Below, one piece after another: positions 1-9,200 of a stretch of 22,911 bases of DNA. Made by a program: the position numbers and the translations under genes. Below the pieces are notes generated by a model. It worked only from the letters and a program-made list of their open reading frames with translations. It had not been told where the DNA came from and did not search any database. Positions within the stretch are counted from its first letter, which is position 1; every line of letters starts with the position of its first letter. Location: positions 1 to 22,911 of the forward strand of contig NZ_JBHYDW010000068.1 in NCBI RefSeq assembly GCF_051860475.1. The letters are read 5' to 3'. This DNA is from Elioraea sp051860475. GTDB lineage: Bacteria; Pseudomonadota; Alphaproteobacteria; Acetobacterales; Acetobacteraceae.

Positions 1-2
1 CC

Positions 3-203
3 GCCTGCGCGCGGCACCCGCGTGCCTATATCCATCACCTGATCAAGTCCGGAGAGATGCTTGGGCCGATGCTGCTGACCTGGCACAACGTGGCGTACTA
101 TCAGGACCTGATGCGCGGCCTGCGCGCCGCCATCCTCGACGGCCGCTTCGCAGCACATGCGCCCACGCTCGCCGCCCAGTGGGCACAGGGAGACGAGGCA
201 TGA
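3..203 (+). CDS. tgt: Queuine/preQ1 tRNA-guanine transglycosylase, C-terminal end (5' partial)
   Basis: Only the last 66 residues are in the window. Tgt swaps the guanine at tRNA wobble position 34 for preQ1 in bacteria. The fragment carries the end of the zinc site: a Cys at bases 6-8 and a His at 84-86, 26 residues later, which matches the family spacing between the third Cys and the His ligand. The segments AYIHHLIKSGEMLGPMLLTWHN and YYQDLMRGLRAAI are typical of the Tgt C-terminus. The stop overlaps the queF start as ATGA, so the two are translationally coupled. Identification rests on a short but very characteristic stretch; the active-site Asp residues lie upstream of the window. Confidence 0.93.
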   Translation, partial: ACARHPRAYIHHLIKSGEMLGPMLLTWHNVAYYQDLMRGLRAAILDGRFAAHAPTLAAQWAQGDEA

Positions 204-658
204 CGGGCTACGAGAGCCTGACCCAACTCGGCCGGCCGAGCACGATCCCCGCCTCGCCCGGAGAGGCGGTGATCGAGCGTGTCGCCAATCCGGAGCCGGG
301 CTTCACCTATGTCGTGCGCTTCGTCTGCCCCGAGTTCACCGCGCTCTGCCCGCTGACCGGCCAGCCCGACTTCGCGCATCTGGTGCTCGACTACATCCCC
401 GACGCGTGGATCGTCGAGAGCAAGTCGCTGAAGCTCTTTCTCGCCAGCTTCCGCAACCACGGCGCGTTCCACGAGGCCTGCACGCTGATGGTCGCACGCC
501 GCGTGGTCGATTTGCTCATGCCGAAGTGGCTGCGCATCGGCGGCTACTGGTACCCGCGCGGCGGCATGCCGATCGACGTGTTCTGGCAGACCGGTGCGCC
601 GCCCGAGGGGGTGTGGATCCCGCCCCAGGAGGTGGCGCCGTATCGTGGCCGCGGCTGA
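200..658 (+). CDS. queF: NADPH-dependent 7-cyano-7-deazaguanine (preQ0) reductase QueF, short type
   Basis: QueF reduces the nitrile of preQ0 to the aminomethyl group of preQ1, the base that Tgt inserts into tRNA. The 152-residue protein has the size of the unimodular (YkvM-type) family. The QueF motif ESKSLKLF is at residues 73-80. The catalytic Cys50 and proton-donating Asp57 lie in ALCPLTGQPDFA, and the substrate-binding His91-Glu92 lie in FRNHGAFHE. The start ATG at 200 overlaps the tgt stop (ATGA). An in-frame GTG at 179 would add seven residues inside tgt and is less likely. The 3' end overlaps queG by 14 nt. This is a cytoplasmic, tunnel-fold enzyme. Confidence 0.96.
   Translation: MTGYESLTQLGRPSTIPASPGEAVIERVANPEPGFTYVVRFVCPEFTALCPLTGQPDFAHLVLDYIPDAWIVESKSLKLFLASFRNHGAFHEACTLMVARRVVDLLMPKWLRIGGYWYPRGGMPIDVFWQTGAPPEGVWIPPQEVAPYRGRG
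627..634 (+). promoter_or_regulatory. Ribosome binding site that fixes the queG start
   Basis: AGGAGGTG lies inside the queF coding sequence, 10 nt before a GTG at 645. The open frame extends back to 594, but the extra residues are Arg-rich and unlike QueG. This strong Shine-Dalgarno sequence therefore decides for the GTG. Confidence 0.7.
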
Positions 659-1694
659 TCCCAAGGCATTGATCCGCGCCGAGGCGGAACGTCTCGGCTT
701 CGACGCGGTCGGCTTCACGCGCGCCACCCTGCCGCCAGAGGCGCGCACACGGCTCGACGCCTTCCTGGCCGCCGGCCGGCATGGCGCGATGCGCTGGCTC
801 GCTGAGCGCGCGGCACAGCGTGCGCGCCCGCGGGCACTCTGGCCCGAGGCGGTCAGCGTGATCGCGCTCGGCATGTCCTACGCGCCCGACCGCGATCCGC
901 TGGAGACGCTCACGCACCGCTCCGTCGGCACGATCAGCGTCTATGCGCGCGGCCGCGACTACCACGATGTGGTGAAGGGACGGCTCAAGCAGCTCGGCCA
1001 GTTCATCCACGCCCGCTTCGGCGCCGCGCTCAAGGTGTTCGTCGACACCGCGCCGGTGATGGAGAAGCCGCTCGGCGCGCAGGCCGGGATCGGCTGGCAG
1101 GGCAAGCACACCAATCTGGTCTCGCGCCGGCACGGCTCGTGGCTGTTCCTCGGCGAGATCTACACCACGCTCGACCTGGTACCCGACCCGCCGCATCGCG
1201 ATCGCTGCGGGTCCTGCCGCCGCTGCCTCGATGTCTGCCCGACCGACGCCTTCCCCGCGCCCTACCAGCTCGACGCGACGCGCTGCATCTCCTACCTGAC
1301 GATCGAGCACGACGGCCCGATCCCCGAGGCGCTGCGCCCGGCCATCGGCAACCGCATCTATGGCTGCGACGACTGTCTTGCCGTCTGCCCCTGGAACCGC
1401 TTCGCGACCACGGCGCGCGAGGCGAAGCTGCACGCGCGCGACGATCTCAACGCGCCGCGCCTCGCCGCGCTCGCGCGGCTTGATGATGCGGCCTTCCGTG
1501 CGCTCTTCTCGGGCAGCCCGATCAAGCGCAGCGGGCGCAGCCGCTTCGTGCGCAACGTGCTGATCGCGATCGGCAACAGCGCCGATCCGTCGCTTCTCCC
1601 GGTCGCGGAGGACCTCGCCCGCGATCCCGATCCCGTCGTCGCCGAGGCCGCCCGCTGGGCCGCCGCCCGCCTGGTTCCGGAGACCGTTGCATGA
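645..1694 (+). CDS. queG: Epoxyqueuosine reductase QueG
   Basis: QueG is a cobalamin- and iron-sulfur-dependent enzyme that removes the epoxide from epoxyqueuosine in tRNA, the last step of queuosine synthesis. The protein has 349 residues from the GTG at 645. The first cluster motif has Cys188, 191, 194 and 198 (CGSCRRCLDVCP). The second group has Cys241, 244 and 248 (CDDCLAVCP), and Cys214 lies between them. Ferredoxin-like signatures in this order, preceded by YARGRDYHDVVKGRL and DTAPVMEKPLGAQAGIG, are diagnostic of the family. The C-terminal ~80 residues resemble the HEAT-like repeat that binds the tRNA. The gene overlaps queF at its start and fumC at its end (ATGA). Together with tgt and queF it supplies three queuosine steps. 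QueA, which makes epoxyqueuosine, is not in the window. Confidence 0.96.
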   Translation: MAAADPKALIRAEAERLGFDAVGFTRATLPPEARTRLDAFLAAGRHGAMRWLAERAAQRARPRALWPEAVSVIALGMSYAPDRDPLETLTHRSVGTISVYARGRDYHDVVKGRLKQLGQFIHARFGAALKVFVDTAPVMEKPLGAQAGIGWQGKHTNLVSRRHGSWLFLGEIYTTLDLVPDPPHRDRCGSCRRCLDVCPTDAFPAPYQLDATRCISYLTIEHDGPIPEALRPAIGNRIYGCDDCLAVCPWNRFATTAREAKLHARDDLNAPRLAALARLDDAAFRALFSGSPIKRSGRSRFVRNVLIAIGNSADPSLLPVAEDLARDPDPVVAEAARWAAARLVPETVA

Positions 1695-3106
1695 CCGATG
1701 CCAACCGCACCGAGACCGACAGCCTCGGCACGATCGAGATCCCGGCCGACAAGCTCTGGGGTCCGCAGACCGAGCGCGCGCGGAGGTTGTTCAGGATCGG
1801 CGTCGAACGCTTCCCGCCCGTGCTGATTCGCGCCGTCGGCCTGCAGAAGCAGGCGGCGGCCGAGGCGAATCTCGAACTCGGCGAGCTCCCGCGCGCGATC
1901 GCCGAGCCGATCATCGCCGCCGCCGCCGAGATCGCGGCGAACAGGCTCGACGAGCACTTCCCGCTGCCCGTGTGGCAGACCGGTTCGGGCACCCAGACCA
2001 ACATGAACGCGAACGAGGTGATCGCGAACCGTGCCGCGCAGATGCTCGACCGCCCGCTCGGCGCGCGCGACCCGGTGCACCCGAACGATCACGTCAATCG
2101 CGGCCAATCCTCGAACGACTCCTTCCCGACCGTGATGCACATCGCCGCGATCGAGGCGGTGGAGCACCGCCTGCTGCCCGCGCTCGACGCGCTGCGCTTC
2201 GCGCTCTCGGCGCGCGCGGAGGCGTGGGAGCGGATCGTCAAGCTCGGCCGCACGCACATGATGGACGCGGTGCCGATGACGCTCGGCCAGGAGTTCGCCA
2301 CCTTCGCCGCGCAACTCGCCCACGCGATCGCCCGCGTGCGCGCCACGCGCGCCGATCTCGCCATGCTGCCACAGGGCGGCACCGCCGTCGGCACGGGGCT
2401 CAACCGCCATCCGGCGTTCGATCGCGTCTTCTGCGAGCGTCTCTCCGCGCTGACGGGGCGCGCCTACACGCCGGCGGCGCTGAAGTTCGAGCCGATGGCC
2501 GCGCATGACGCGCTGGTCGCGCTCTCGGCCGCGCTCTCCGGCCTCGCGGTCACGCTCATGAAGCTCGGCAACGACATCCGCCTGCTCGGCTCGGGGCCGC
2601 GCGCGGGGCTGGCCGAGCTGATCGTACCGGCCGACGGGCTCTCCTCCTCGATCATGCCGGGCAAGACCAACCCGACCCAGGTCGAGGCACTGACGCAGGT
2701 CTGTGCGCTCGCAATCGGCAACCACACGACGGTCACGCTCGCCGCGAGCCACGGCCACCTCCAGCTCAACGTGTTCAAGCCGGTGATCATCCACGCCGTG
2801 CTGCAATCGGCCGGTCTGCTCGCCGATGCGGCCGACGGCTTCGCGCGCAACATGATCGAGAAGCTTCAGCCCAACGAGCCGCAGATCGCGCGCCACGTCG
2901 CCAATTCGCTGATGCTGGTGACCGCGCTCAGTCCGAGCCTCGGCTACGACCGCGCGGTCGCGATCGGCAAGAAGGCGCTCGCCGAGAACATCACGCTGCG
3001 CGAGGCGGCGGTGGCACTTGGTCACCTCACGGGAGAGGAGTTCGATGCGCTGGTGCGCCCCGAGGAGATGACGCGCCCCGGCGTGACGCTGCCGGGCGGC
3101 GGATGA
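1691..3106 (+). CDS. fumC: Class II fumarate hydratase (fumarase C)
   Basis: This enzyme interconverts fumarate and (S)-malate in the TCA cycle and is a cytoplasmic, metal-independent homotetramer. At 471 residues it matches the family (about 465). Visible features are GSGTQTNMNANEVIANRA near residues 98-115, NDHVNRGQSSNDSFPT, the catalytic His189 in GRTHMMDAVPMTLGQE, and the loop SSSIMPGKTNPTQ at 318-330 with the catalytic Ser and Lys325/Asn327. The loop begins with Ser where the fumarase/aspartase signature normally has Gly, and has Thr where Val is usual between Lys and Asn. The start ATG at 1691 overlaps the queG stop. The downstream ribbon-helix-helix gene overlaps by 4 nt. Aspartase is an alternative member of the superfamily, but the overall sequence reads as FumC. 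Confidence 0.93.
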   Translation: MTDANRTETDSLGTIEIPADKLWGPQTERARRLFRIGVERFPPVLIRAVGLQKQAAAEANLELGELPRAIAEPIIAAAAEIAANRLDEHFPLPVWQTGSGTQTNMNANEVIANRAAQMLDRPLGARDPVHPNDHVNRGQSSNDSFPTVMHIAAIEAVEHRLLPALDALRFALSARAEAWERIVKLGRTHMMDAVPMTLGQEFATFAAQLAHAIARVRATRADLAMLPQGGTAVGTGLNRHPAFDRVFCERLSALTGRAYTPAALKFEPMAAHDALVALSAALSGLAVTLMKLGNDIRLLGSGPRAGLAELIVPADGLSSSIMPGKTNPTQVEALTQVCALAIGNHTTVTLAASHGHLQLNVFKPVIIHAVLQSAGLLADAADGFARNMIEKLQPNEPQIARHVANSLMLVTALSPSLGYDRAVAIGKKALAENITLREAAVALGHLTGEEFDALVRPEEMTRPGVTLPGGG

Positions 3107-3330
3107 CCGCTCGGCATCTGGAGAAGCGCTCGGTCAGTCTGGCCGGGCATCGGACCTCGGTGGCGCTCGAGCCGCCGTTCTGGACCGCTCTCGAAACGGC
3201 TGCGCGGCGCCGGCGGGTCTCGCTCGCGGGCCTCGTCGCCGCGATCGATGCCGGCCGCACCGACCCCGCGATCCCGCTCTCCAGTGCGTTGCGGGTGTTC
3301 GCGCTCGCCGAGGCTCAGCGCGTCGGCTGA
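3103..3330 (+). CDS. Small ribbon-helix-helix domain protein
   Basis: This is a 75-residue protein resembling the RHH_4 family (PF13467), which is common in alphaproteobacteria. The pattern KRSVSLAGHRTSVALEPPFW, followed by a helix and SLAGLVAAIDAGR and then LSSALRVFAL, is that family's hallmark. Ribbon-helix-helix folds usually dimerise and bind DNA, so a transcription regulator or antitoxin-like role is possible. No target or partner toxin is visible. It begins with an ATGA overlap on fumC, making it the last gene of the tgt-queF-queG-fumC unit. Its 3' end overlaps the convergent AsmA-family gene by 16 nt, which leaves no room for a separate terminator. Function beyond the fold is not known. 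Confidence 0.85.
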   Translation: MTARHLEKRSVSLAGHRTSVALEPPFWTALETAARRRRVSLAGLVAAIDAGRTDPAIPLSSALRVFALAEAQRVG

Positions 3331-6263
3331 GCCGCCCGTTCGGCGAGGAATCGTGCGGCCCCGGCCGTCTCGGCTGCCCGCAGCGGCGCCTGCCACGACC
3401 CGGTCGCCCGCAAGCCGATCCGCGGCAGCGGCTCGGCGCCCAACGGCGCGATCGTGATGCCGAGATCGAGCGAACCGCCACGCAGATCGATCTCGCCGAG
3501 GACCTGCGCCGTGCCGGCCGAAGCCACAAGCTGGGACTGACCGAGTGACGCCACGCCGTCGTTGATCGTGAACCGCGCCTCGAACCGGTCGAAGCCGGTC
3601 GCGCCCTCGGCCAGCGCGGCGCGCAGCGCGGCGAGACCGTCCGCAACCGGCACCGGGCTCTGCAGCGCATCGGCAACCTGGCCGAGGTCAAAGCCGATCA
3701 GCACGCCGTCGCTCGCCGCCACGCGCCCCTCGCCCGAGAGCGAGGCGAGCATCGTCAGCGGGCTGCGGCCGATCGCGTTGAGCCGTGCCTCGGCCGTGAC
3801 GCGTCCGCCGCCGAGATCGAACGCGATCCCGAACAGCGGCCCCGCGAGTACCGCATCGGAGATCGATCCCTCGGCCACGAAGACACCGTCCACCGGATCG
3901 AGGCGCATCATGCCCTGCACTGTTCCGCCGCCCGCCGTCCCGGCGAGACGCGTCACCGCCACCACGCCATCCGCAAGTTCGACGGCAGCCTCCATGCGCG
4001 ACAGGGCAGCCTGTCCACCCACCGACAGTTCCGCCGCGCGGAGCACCACGGCCGCAGTCCATCCCGGGAGAATCGCATCGGGCAGCAGCGACGGGTCGCG
4101 CGGATCGATGCCGGGCAGCGGCAGGTTCTCGGCCTCCACCGTCAGCGCGGCGCGACGCGCATCCGCATCGACCGCGATCTCGCCGGAAACCTGGGCGCGC
4201 AGTCCGCCGATGCCGACCTCCGTGGCACGCAGCGCGACGCGCCGGCCATGCTCGGTGCGCTGTGCGGTGGCCACGCCGACCAGCGTGAGCGCACCCTCGC
4301 CGAGCCATGGCGTCGGGTCAGCCACCCCCAGGGCCTGCAACAGACGCGTCGCGCCGGGATGGCGCAGGGCCACCCGTCCGGTCATCCGGCCGAGCCCAGG
4401 GTCGGCGGTGCCGGTGGCCTCGATCCGCGCGTCCATCGCCTCCGCCACCGCGGTGACCGCGAGCGCCTCGCCCTCGGCCTTGGCGTTGGCGCGGAGCGTG
4501 TATCCGCCGAGCCACATCGGCCGGGCAGCAGCCACCACCTGCCAGGGCACGATCGGCACGAGACCCGAGACATCCGTGCCGGCGAACGAGAGATCGAGCG
4601 CGGTGAGCCGCGGCTGGGCGCCAAGCATGCCCTCGCCCGTGGCTGCAAGCCGTCCGCCCGCGACATCGCCGACCGACAGTCGTCGCACGGTCACGCGCCC
4701 CGCCTCCAACGCTCCGTCCAGCGCGACATCGCGGGCGGTGAAGTCGTCCATCGGCACGACGCCGACCTCCAGACGCAGCGCGAGGTCGACGCCGGCGAAC
4801 GCCGGACTGCCTGGCGCCGGGACCTGCCCGGCGAGCCAGGGCTTGGGGTCGAGCCGATCGATCGTCAGGGCCGCCGTCACCGACGGTCGCGCGGTGTCGG
4901 TGCGCAGCCCCAGCGTGCCGGCGATCCCGATACCGTCCAGCGCAGTGCCGTCGGCGACCTCGACCTGCACGTGGCCGGGTTCCGCAACCACGCTGCCGGA
5001 GATGCTGAGCGCGCGCAGGACCTCCGGACCCGCCCAGGCCGGCACGGCATCGAGCCAGGCGAGCAGGCCGCGCAGATCCGGTGCGTCGACCTCTACGAGT
5101 CCGTCGAACCGCGGTCCCTTGTCGTTGCTCGACACGCTGCCGCCGATCGCAAGCTCGGCGCCGCCCGGCAGCAGCGCGGTCGCCTCGTTGACCGCGATCT
5201 GACCGTCCGCCACGACGGCTGCGACGCGCAGCGCGCGCAGCGTTCCGCCGAACAGACCGGCCGCCTCGACCGAGAGGTCGAGTCCGACCGGAATGGGCGG
5301 GCTCGCGATCAGCCCGCGCGCAGGCCGCACCCACGGATCAAGGTCGAGCCGGACGGCTGCGAGCGCGACATCCGCGCGCGGTGCGCTGTCGAGACGCAGC
5401 GAGACGGCTCCGGTCAGACGGGACTCGCCGATGCGAAGGTCGAGCTGGTCCGCGGTCGCCGCCCCGCCCTCGGCCGAGATGCGCGCCTCAGCATGGAACG
5501 GCAGCGCCGGCCCAGGCAGGATCGCCGAAAGATCGCTGCCCTCCGCCCGGATCGTGCCGGCGAAGGCGAAGCCGCCATGCCAGGCGATGCCGGTCGTGCT
5601 GAGCCGGGCGCCACGCGTGGCGAGCGTTGCGTCGAGCGTGGCAGCGCCGTCGAAGCCGGGCTGACCGAGCCCGACCGAGAAATCGACCGGGCGCGCGGCG
5701 AACTCGAAGCGCCCCTCCGCGGCGTACGGGCCGCTCGCACCGACCGAGGACAAGCGCGCGTTGACACCGGCCAGACGCAAGGCGCCAAACGTGACCTCGC
5801 CGTTCTCAAGCCGCACCTCGGCGCCGGCGAACAGCGGCGTGGGCCGGCTGGCAACTTCCCAGAGCGGGGCGGGAAGCCCCGCCATGGTCAGCCGTGGAGC
5901 CACGAGGGTCAGGTCGGTGACGACCACGCGGCCACGCAGGAGTGGCACCAGCGCGAGCCCGAGCCGGATCTCCTGGGCCGAGCCGCTGAACCCGTCGCCG
6001 GCATCGCCGATCGAGACGCCGCGCGCCGTCAGCCGCGGCTGGGGCAGCATCTCGAGCGCGAAGGCACCGTCGATGCGGACGTCCCGACCGAGTCGTGACT
6101 CACCGATGCGCTGAAGCTCAGCGCGGTACTCGGTCCAGTCAAGGTGCCGTGGCACCAGCCACAGCGCCAGCAGCGCGGCCGCGGCGAGGAACGCGAGGAG
6201 CCAAGCAGTAGAGCGGAAGATCACTCTCACACGCGCGGATTGCCAGACGCGCGGCCTGTCCAC
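3315..6263 (-). CDS. AsmA family protein (inner-membrane anchored envelope protein)
   Basis: This is a 982-residue protein with a single N-terminal membrane segment at about residues 16-36 (STAWLLAFLAAAALLALWLV), followed by a large periplasmic, beta-rich part. Directly after the membrane segment comes the AsmA N-terminal signature (LDWTEYRAELQR, then GRDVRIDGAFALEMLPQPRLTARGV). The C-terminal ~250 residues show the AsmA_2-like pattern (LNAIGRSPLTMLASLSGEGRVAASDGV). AsmA-like proteins form long bridge or groove structures implicated in phospholipid and outer-membrane homeostasis. The chosen start is GTG at 6263, preceded by GAGG at a suitable distance within the 5-oxoprolinase stop region. 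GTG codons at residues 12 and 14 are alternatives. It sits 12 nt downstream of the oxoprolinase gene on the same strand, so it is probably cotranscribed. No functional link to that enzyme is evident. Confidence 0.88.
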   Translation of the reverse strand: MDRPRVWQSARVRVIFRSTAWLLAFLAAAALLALWLVPRHLDWTEYRAELQRIGESRLGRDVRIDGAFALEMLPQPRLTARGVSIGDAGDGFSGSAQEIRLGLALVPLLRGRVVVTDLTLVAPRLTMAGLPAPLWEVASRPTPLFAGAEVRLENGEVTFGALRLAGVNARLSSVGASGPYAAEGRFEFAARPVDFSVGLGQPGFDGAATLDATLATRGARLSTTGIAWHGGFAFAGTIRAEGSDLSAILPGPALPFHAEARISAEGGAATADQLDLRIGESRLTGAVSLRLDSAPRADVALAAVRLDLDPWVRPARGLIASPPIPVGLDLSVEAAGLFGGTLRALRVAAVVADGQIAVNEATALLPGGAELAIGGSVSSNDKGPRFDGLVEVDAPDLRGLLAWLDAVPAWAGPEVLRALSISGSVVAEPGHVQVEVADGTALDGIGIAGTLGLRTDTARPSVTAALTIDRLDPKPWLAGQVPAPGSPAFAGVDLALRLEVGVVPMDDFTARDVALDGALEAGRVTVRRLSVGDVAGGRLAATGEGMLGAQPRLTALDLSFAGTDVSGLVPIVPWQVVAAARPMWLGGYTLRANAKAEGEALAVTAVAEAMDARIEATGTADPGLGRMTGRVALRHPGATRLLQALGVADPTPWLGEGALTLVGVATAQRTEHGRRVALRATEVGIGGLRAQVSGEIAVDADARRAALTVEAENLPLPGIDPRDPSLLPDAILPGWTAAVVLRAAELSVGGQAALSRMEAAVELADGVVAVTRLAGTAGGGTVQGMMRLDPVDGVFVAEGSISDAVLAGPLFGIAFDLGGGRVTAEARLNAIGRSPLTMLASLSGEGRVAASDGVLIGFDLGQVADALQSPVPVADGLAALRAALAEGATGFDRFEARFTINDGVASLGQSQLVASAGTAQVLGEIDLRGGSLDLGITIAPLGAEPLPRIGLRATGSWQAPLRAAETAGAARFLAERAAQPTR

Positions 6264-6275
6264 AAGCGCGAAGCC

Positions 6276-9200
6276 TCACGCCGGTGCGCCGTACCCTCCG
6301 CCGCCGGGGGTCTCGATCACGAAGACCTCGCCGGGATTAAGGTCGGCACGGTCGGTCCCCGTCAGCATGTCGATCCGGCCGCCGGCGCGTTCGACCCATT
6401 GCCGGCCCGAAGCGCCGTCCGCCCCGCCCGCCAGCCCGAAGGGCGGGACGTTCCGACGGCTCGCGAGAATCACGGCGGTCATCGGTGCGAGGAACCGTAC
6501 GCGCCGCACCGCGCCGTCGCCACCGCGCCACATCCCGTCCCCGCCGGAACCACGGCGGATCGCGAACTGCTCGAGCAGCACGGGGTAGCGGAGCTCCAGC
6601 ACCTCCGGATCGGTCATGCGGGTGTTCGTCATGTGGGTCTGCACGGCCGAGGTGCCGTGGAACCCCGGCCCGGCGCCCGTGCCGCCGCAGATGGTCTCGT
6701 AGTACTGCAGCTGTCCGTCGCCGAAGGTGAAGTTGTTCATCGTCGCCTGCGAACACGCCATCGCGCCGAGCGCGCCGAACAGCGCGTTGGTCACCGCCTG
6801 GCTGACTTCGACATTGCCGGCGACCACCGCCGCCGGCGGCTGTGGCGAGAGGAAAGAGTTCTCCGGCAGCACGATCGTGATCGGCTTCAGGCAACCGTCG
6901 TTCAGCGGAATATCCTCGCCAACCAGGCAGCGGAAGCAGTAGAGCACGGCAGCGCGAGTCACCGCCGGCGGGGCGTTGAAGTTGTCGTCGCGCTGCGCGG
7001 CCGTGCCCGTGAAGTCCACCGTGGCCGTCCGCGCTTCATGGTCGACGCTGACGGTCACACGCAGCACGTCGCCGTTGTCCATCCGATAGTCGAAGCTGCC
7101 GTCGTTCAACCGACCGATCACGCGACGGACGGATTCCTCCGCGTTGTCCATCACATGGCGCATGTAGCGCCGCACCGTATCGAGCCCGTACTGGCGCACG
7201 ATCCGATGCAGCTCCTGCACACCCTTCTCGTTCGCCGCAACCTGGGCGCGGATATCGGCAATGTTCACCTCCGGGCTGCGCGCGGGATAGCGGGCACCGG
7301 TGAGCAGCTTGCGGAACTCGGCCTCGCGGAACCGCCCGGCCTCCAGCAACAGGAAGTCGTCCACCAGCACGCCCTCCTCTTCGAGCGTGCGAGAGAGTGG
7401 CGGCATCGAACCCGGCGTGATCCCGCCGACATCGGCGTGGTGGCCGCGCGAGCCGACGAAGAACAGAATCTCGGCCCCCGCCTCGTCGAACACCGGCGTG
7501 ATCACGGTGATGTCGGGCAGGTGCGTGCCGCCGTTGTAGGGGTTGTTCAGCGCCACCACGTCCCCAGGGTTCAGCGTGGCGCCACGCGAGCGAATCACTG
7601 TGCGCACGGACTCGCCCATCGCGCCGAGGTGAACCGGGATGTGCGGCGCGTTCGCGATCAGCCCGCCCACGGCGTCGAACAGCGCGCAGGAAAAGTCGAG
7701 CCGCTCCTTGATGTTGACCGACTGGGCAGTGTTCTGGAGCACCGCGCCGGTCTGCTCGGCGATCGACATGAACAGGTTGTTGAACAGCTCGAGCACCACC
7801 GGATCGGCGCCGCCCCCGCGCGCCTCGGTGCCGATCGCCACGAGCGCCGGCCGCGGCACGGCGCGGCGCAGGACCAGGTGGTTCGCCGCCGTCACCTCGG
7901 CGGCCCAGCCGGGCTCGATCACCGTGGTCGCGTTCGCCTCGCGGATCAGCGCCGGGCCGAGCAGGCGGTCACCGGCTCGCAGCGCGTCGCGTTCGAACAC
8001 CGGGGTGTCGTACGCGCGCCCACCCGAGAACATCGAGACGCGGTCGATCGACTCGGGCTCGCCCTCGGCGCGCGCCGCGAGGCGGGCCTCGCGCACCTCA
8101 TCGCCGGGCGCAGTGGCCTCGACCGCCACAGCCTCGACGATCAGCTCGCGCTCGGGCGTGGCGAAGCCGAACCGCGCACGGTGCGCCTCCGTGAACGCGG
8201 CAAGAATACCTGGAAGCTCGCCGAACGGCACTTCGAGCGGCGTGTCGGTGCCGGCGTAGCGGATGTGCAGCATCCGTGCGACCGCGATCGTCTCGCGCGG
8301 CGCGCCCTGAGCCGCGAGCGCGTCCTTCGCCTCGTCGGACAGCGCATCCAGCCGCGTCTTCAGCATCGGCAGCGCGGTTGCATCGAGCGTCGTCTCGACT
8401 GCCGCCTCGCGCATCGCCGACTGCGCCGCCAGCCCCATGCCATAGGCGGAGAGCACACCCGCATGCGGGTGGATGAACACCGTCTCCATGCCGAGCTCGT
8501 CGGCCACCAGGCAGGCATGCTGGCCACCCGCGCCACCGAAGCACTGGAGCGCGAAGCGGGACGGGTCGCGGCCCTTCTGGATGCTCACCTGCTTGATCGC
8601 GTTGGCCATGTTCGCGACCGCGATCTTCAGGAACCCCTCGGCGACCTCGCGCGGGTCCTTGAGCGGCGTGTCCGTGTCACGCGCGATCCGGGCAGCAAGC
8701 GCGAGGAACCCGTCGCGTACGACCGCATCGTCGAGCGCCTGGTCGCCGGACGGCCCGAAGAGCGCCGGGAAGTGCCGCGGCTGGATCTTGCCAACGCAGA
8801 CATTCGCGTCGGTGACGGTGAGCGGCCCGCCGCGGCGGTAGCAGGCCGGCCCGGGATTGGCGCCCGCGCTGTCGGGGCCGACGCGGTAGCGCGCGCCGTC
8901 GAAGTGCAGGATGGACCCGCCGCCGGCCGCGACCGTGTTGATCGCCATCATCGGCGCGCGGATGCGCACGCCCGCGACAAGCGTCTCGTAGGCGCGCTCG
9001 AACCCGTCGTCGTAGAGCGCGACGTCGGTCGAGGTGCCACCCATGTCGAAGCCGATGATGCGGTCGAATCCGGCCATGCCGGCGGTTCGCGCCGCGCCGA
9101 CGATGCCGCCCGCGGGCCCGGACAGGATCGCGTCCTTGCCCTGGAAGGCATCGGCGCGCGCAAGCCCGCCGTTCGACTGCATGAAGTAGAGCGGCGTGTC

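Noticed and set aside
3103..3330. RHH protein as the antitoxin of a toxin-antitoxin pair
   Set aside because: No small toxin-like gene is adjacent; upstream is fumC and downstream is the convergent AsmA-family gene.
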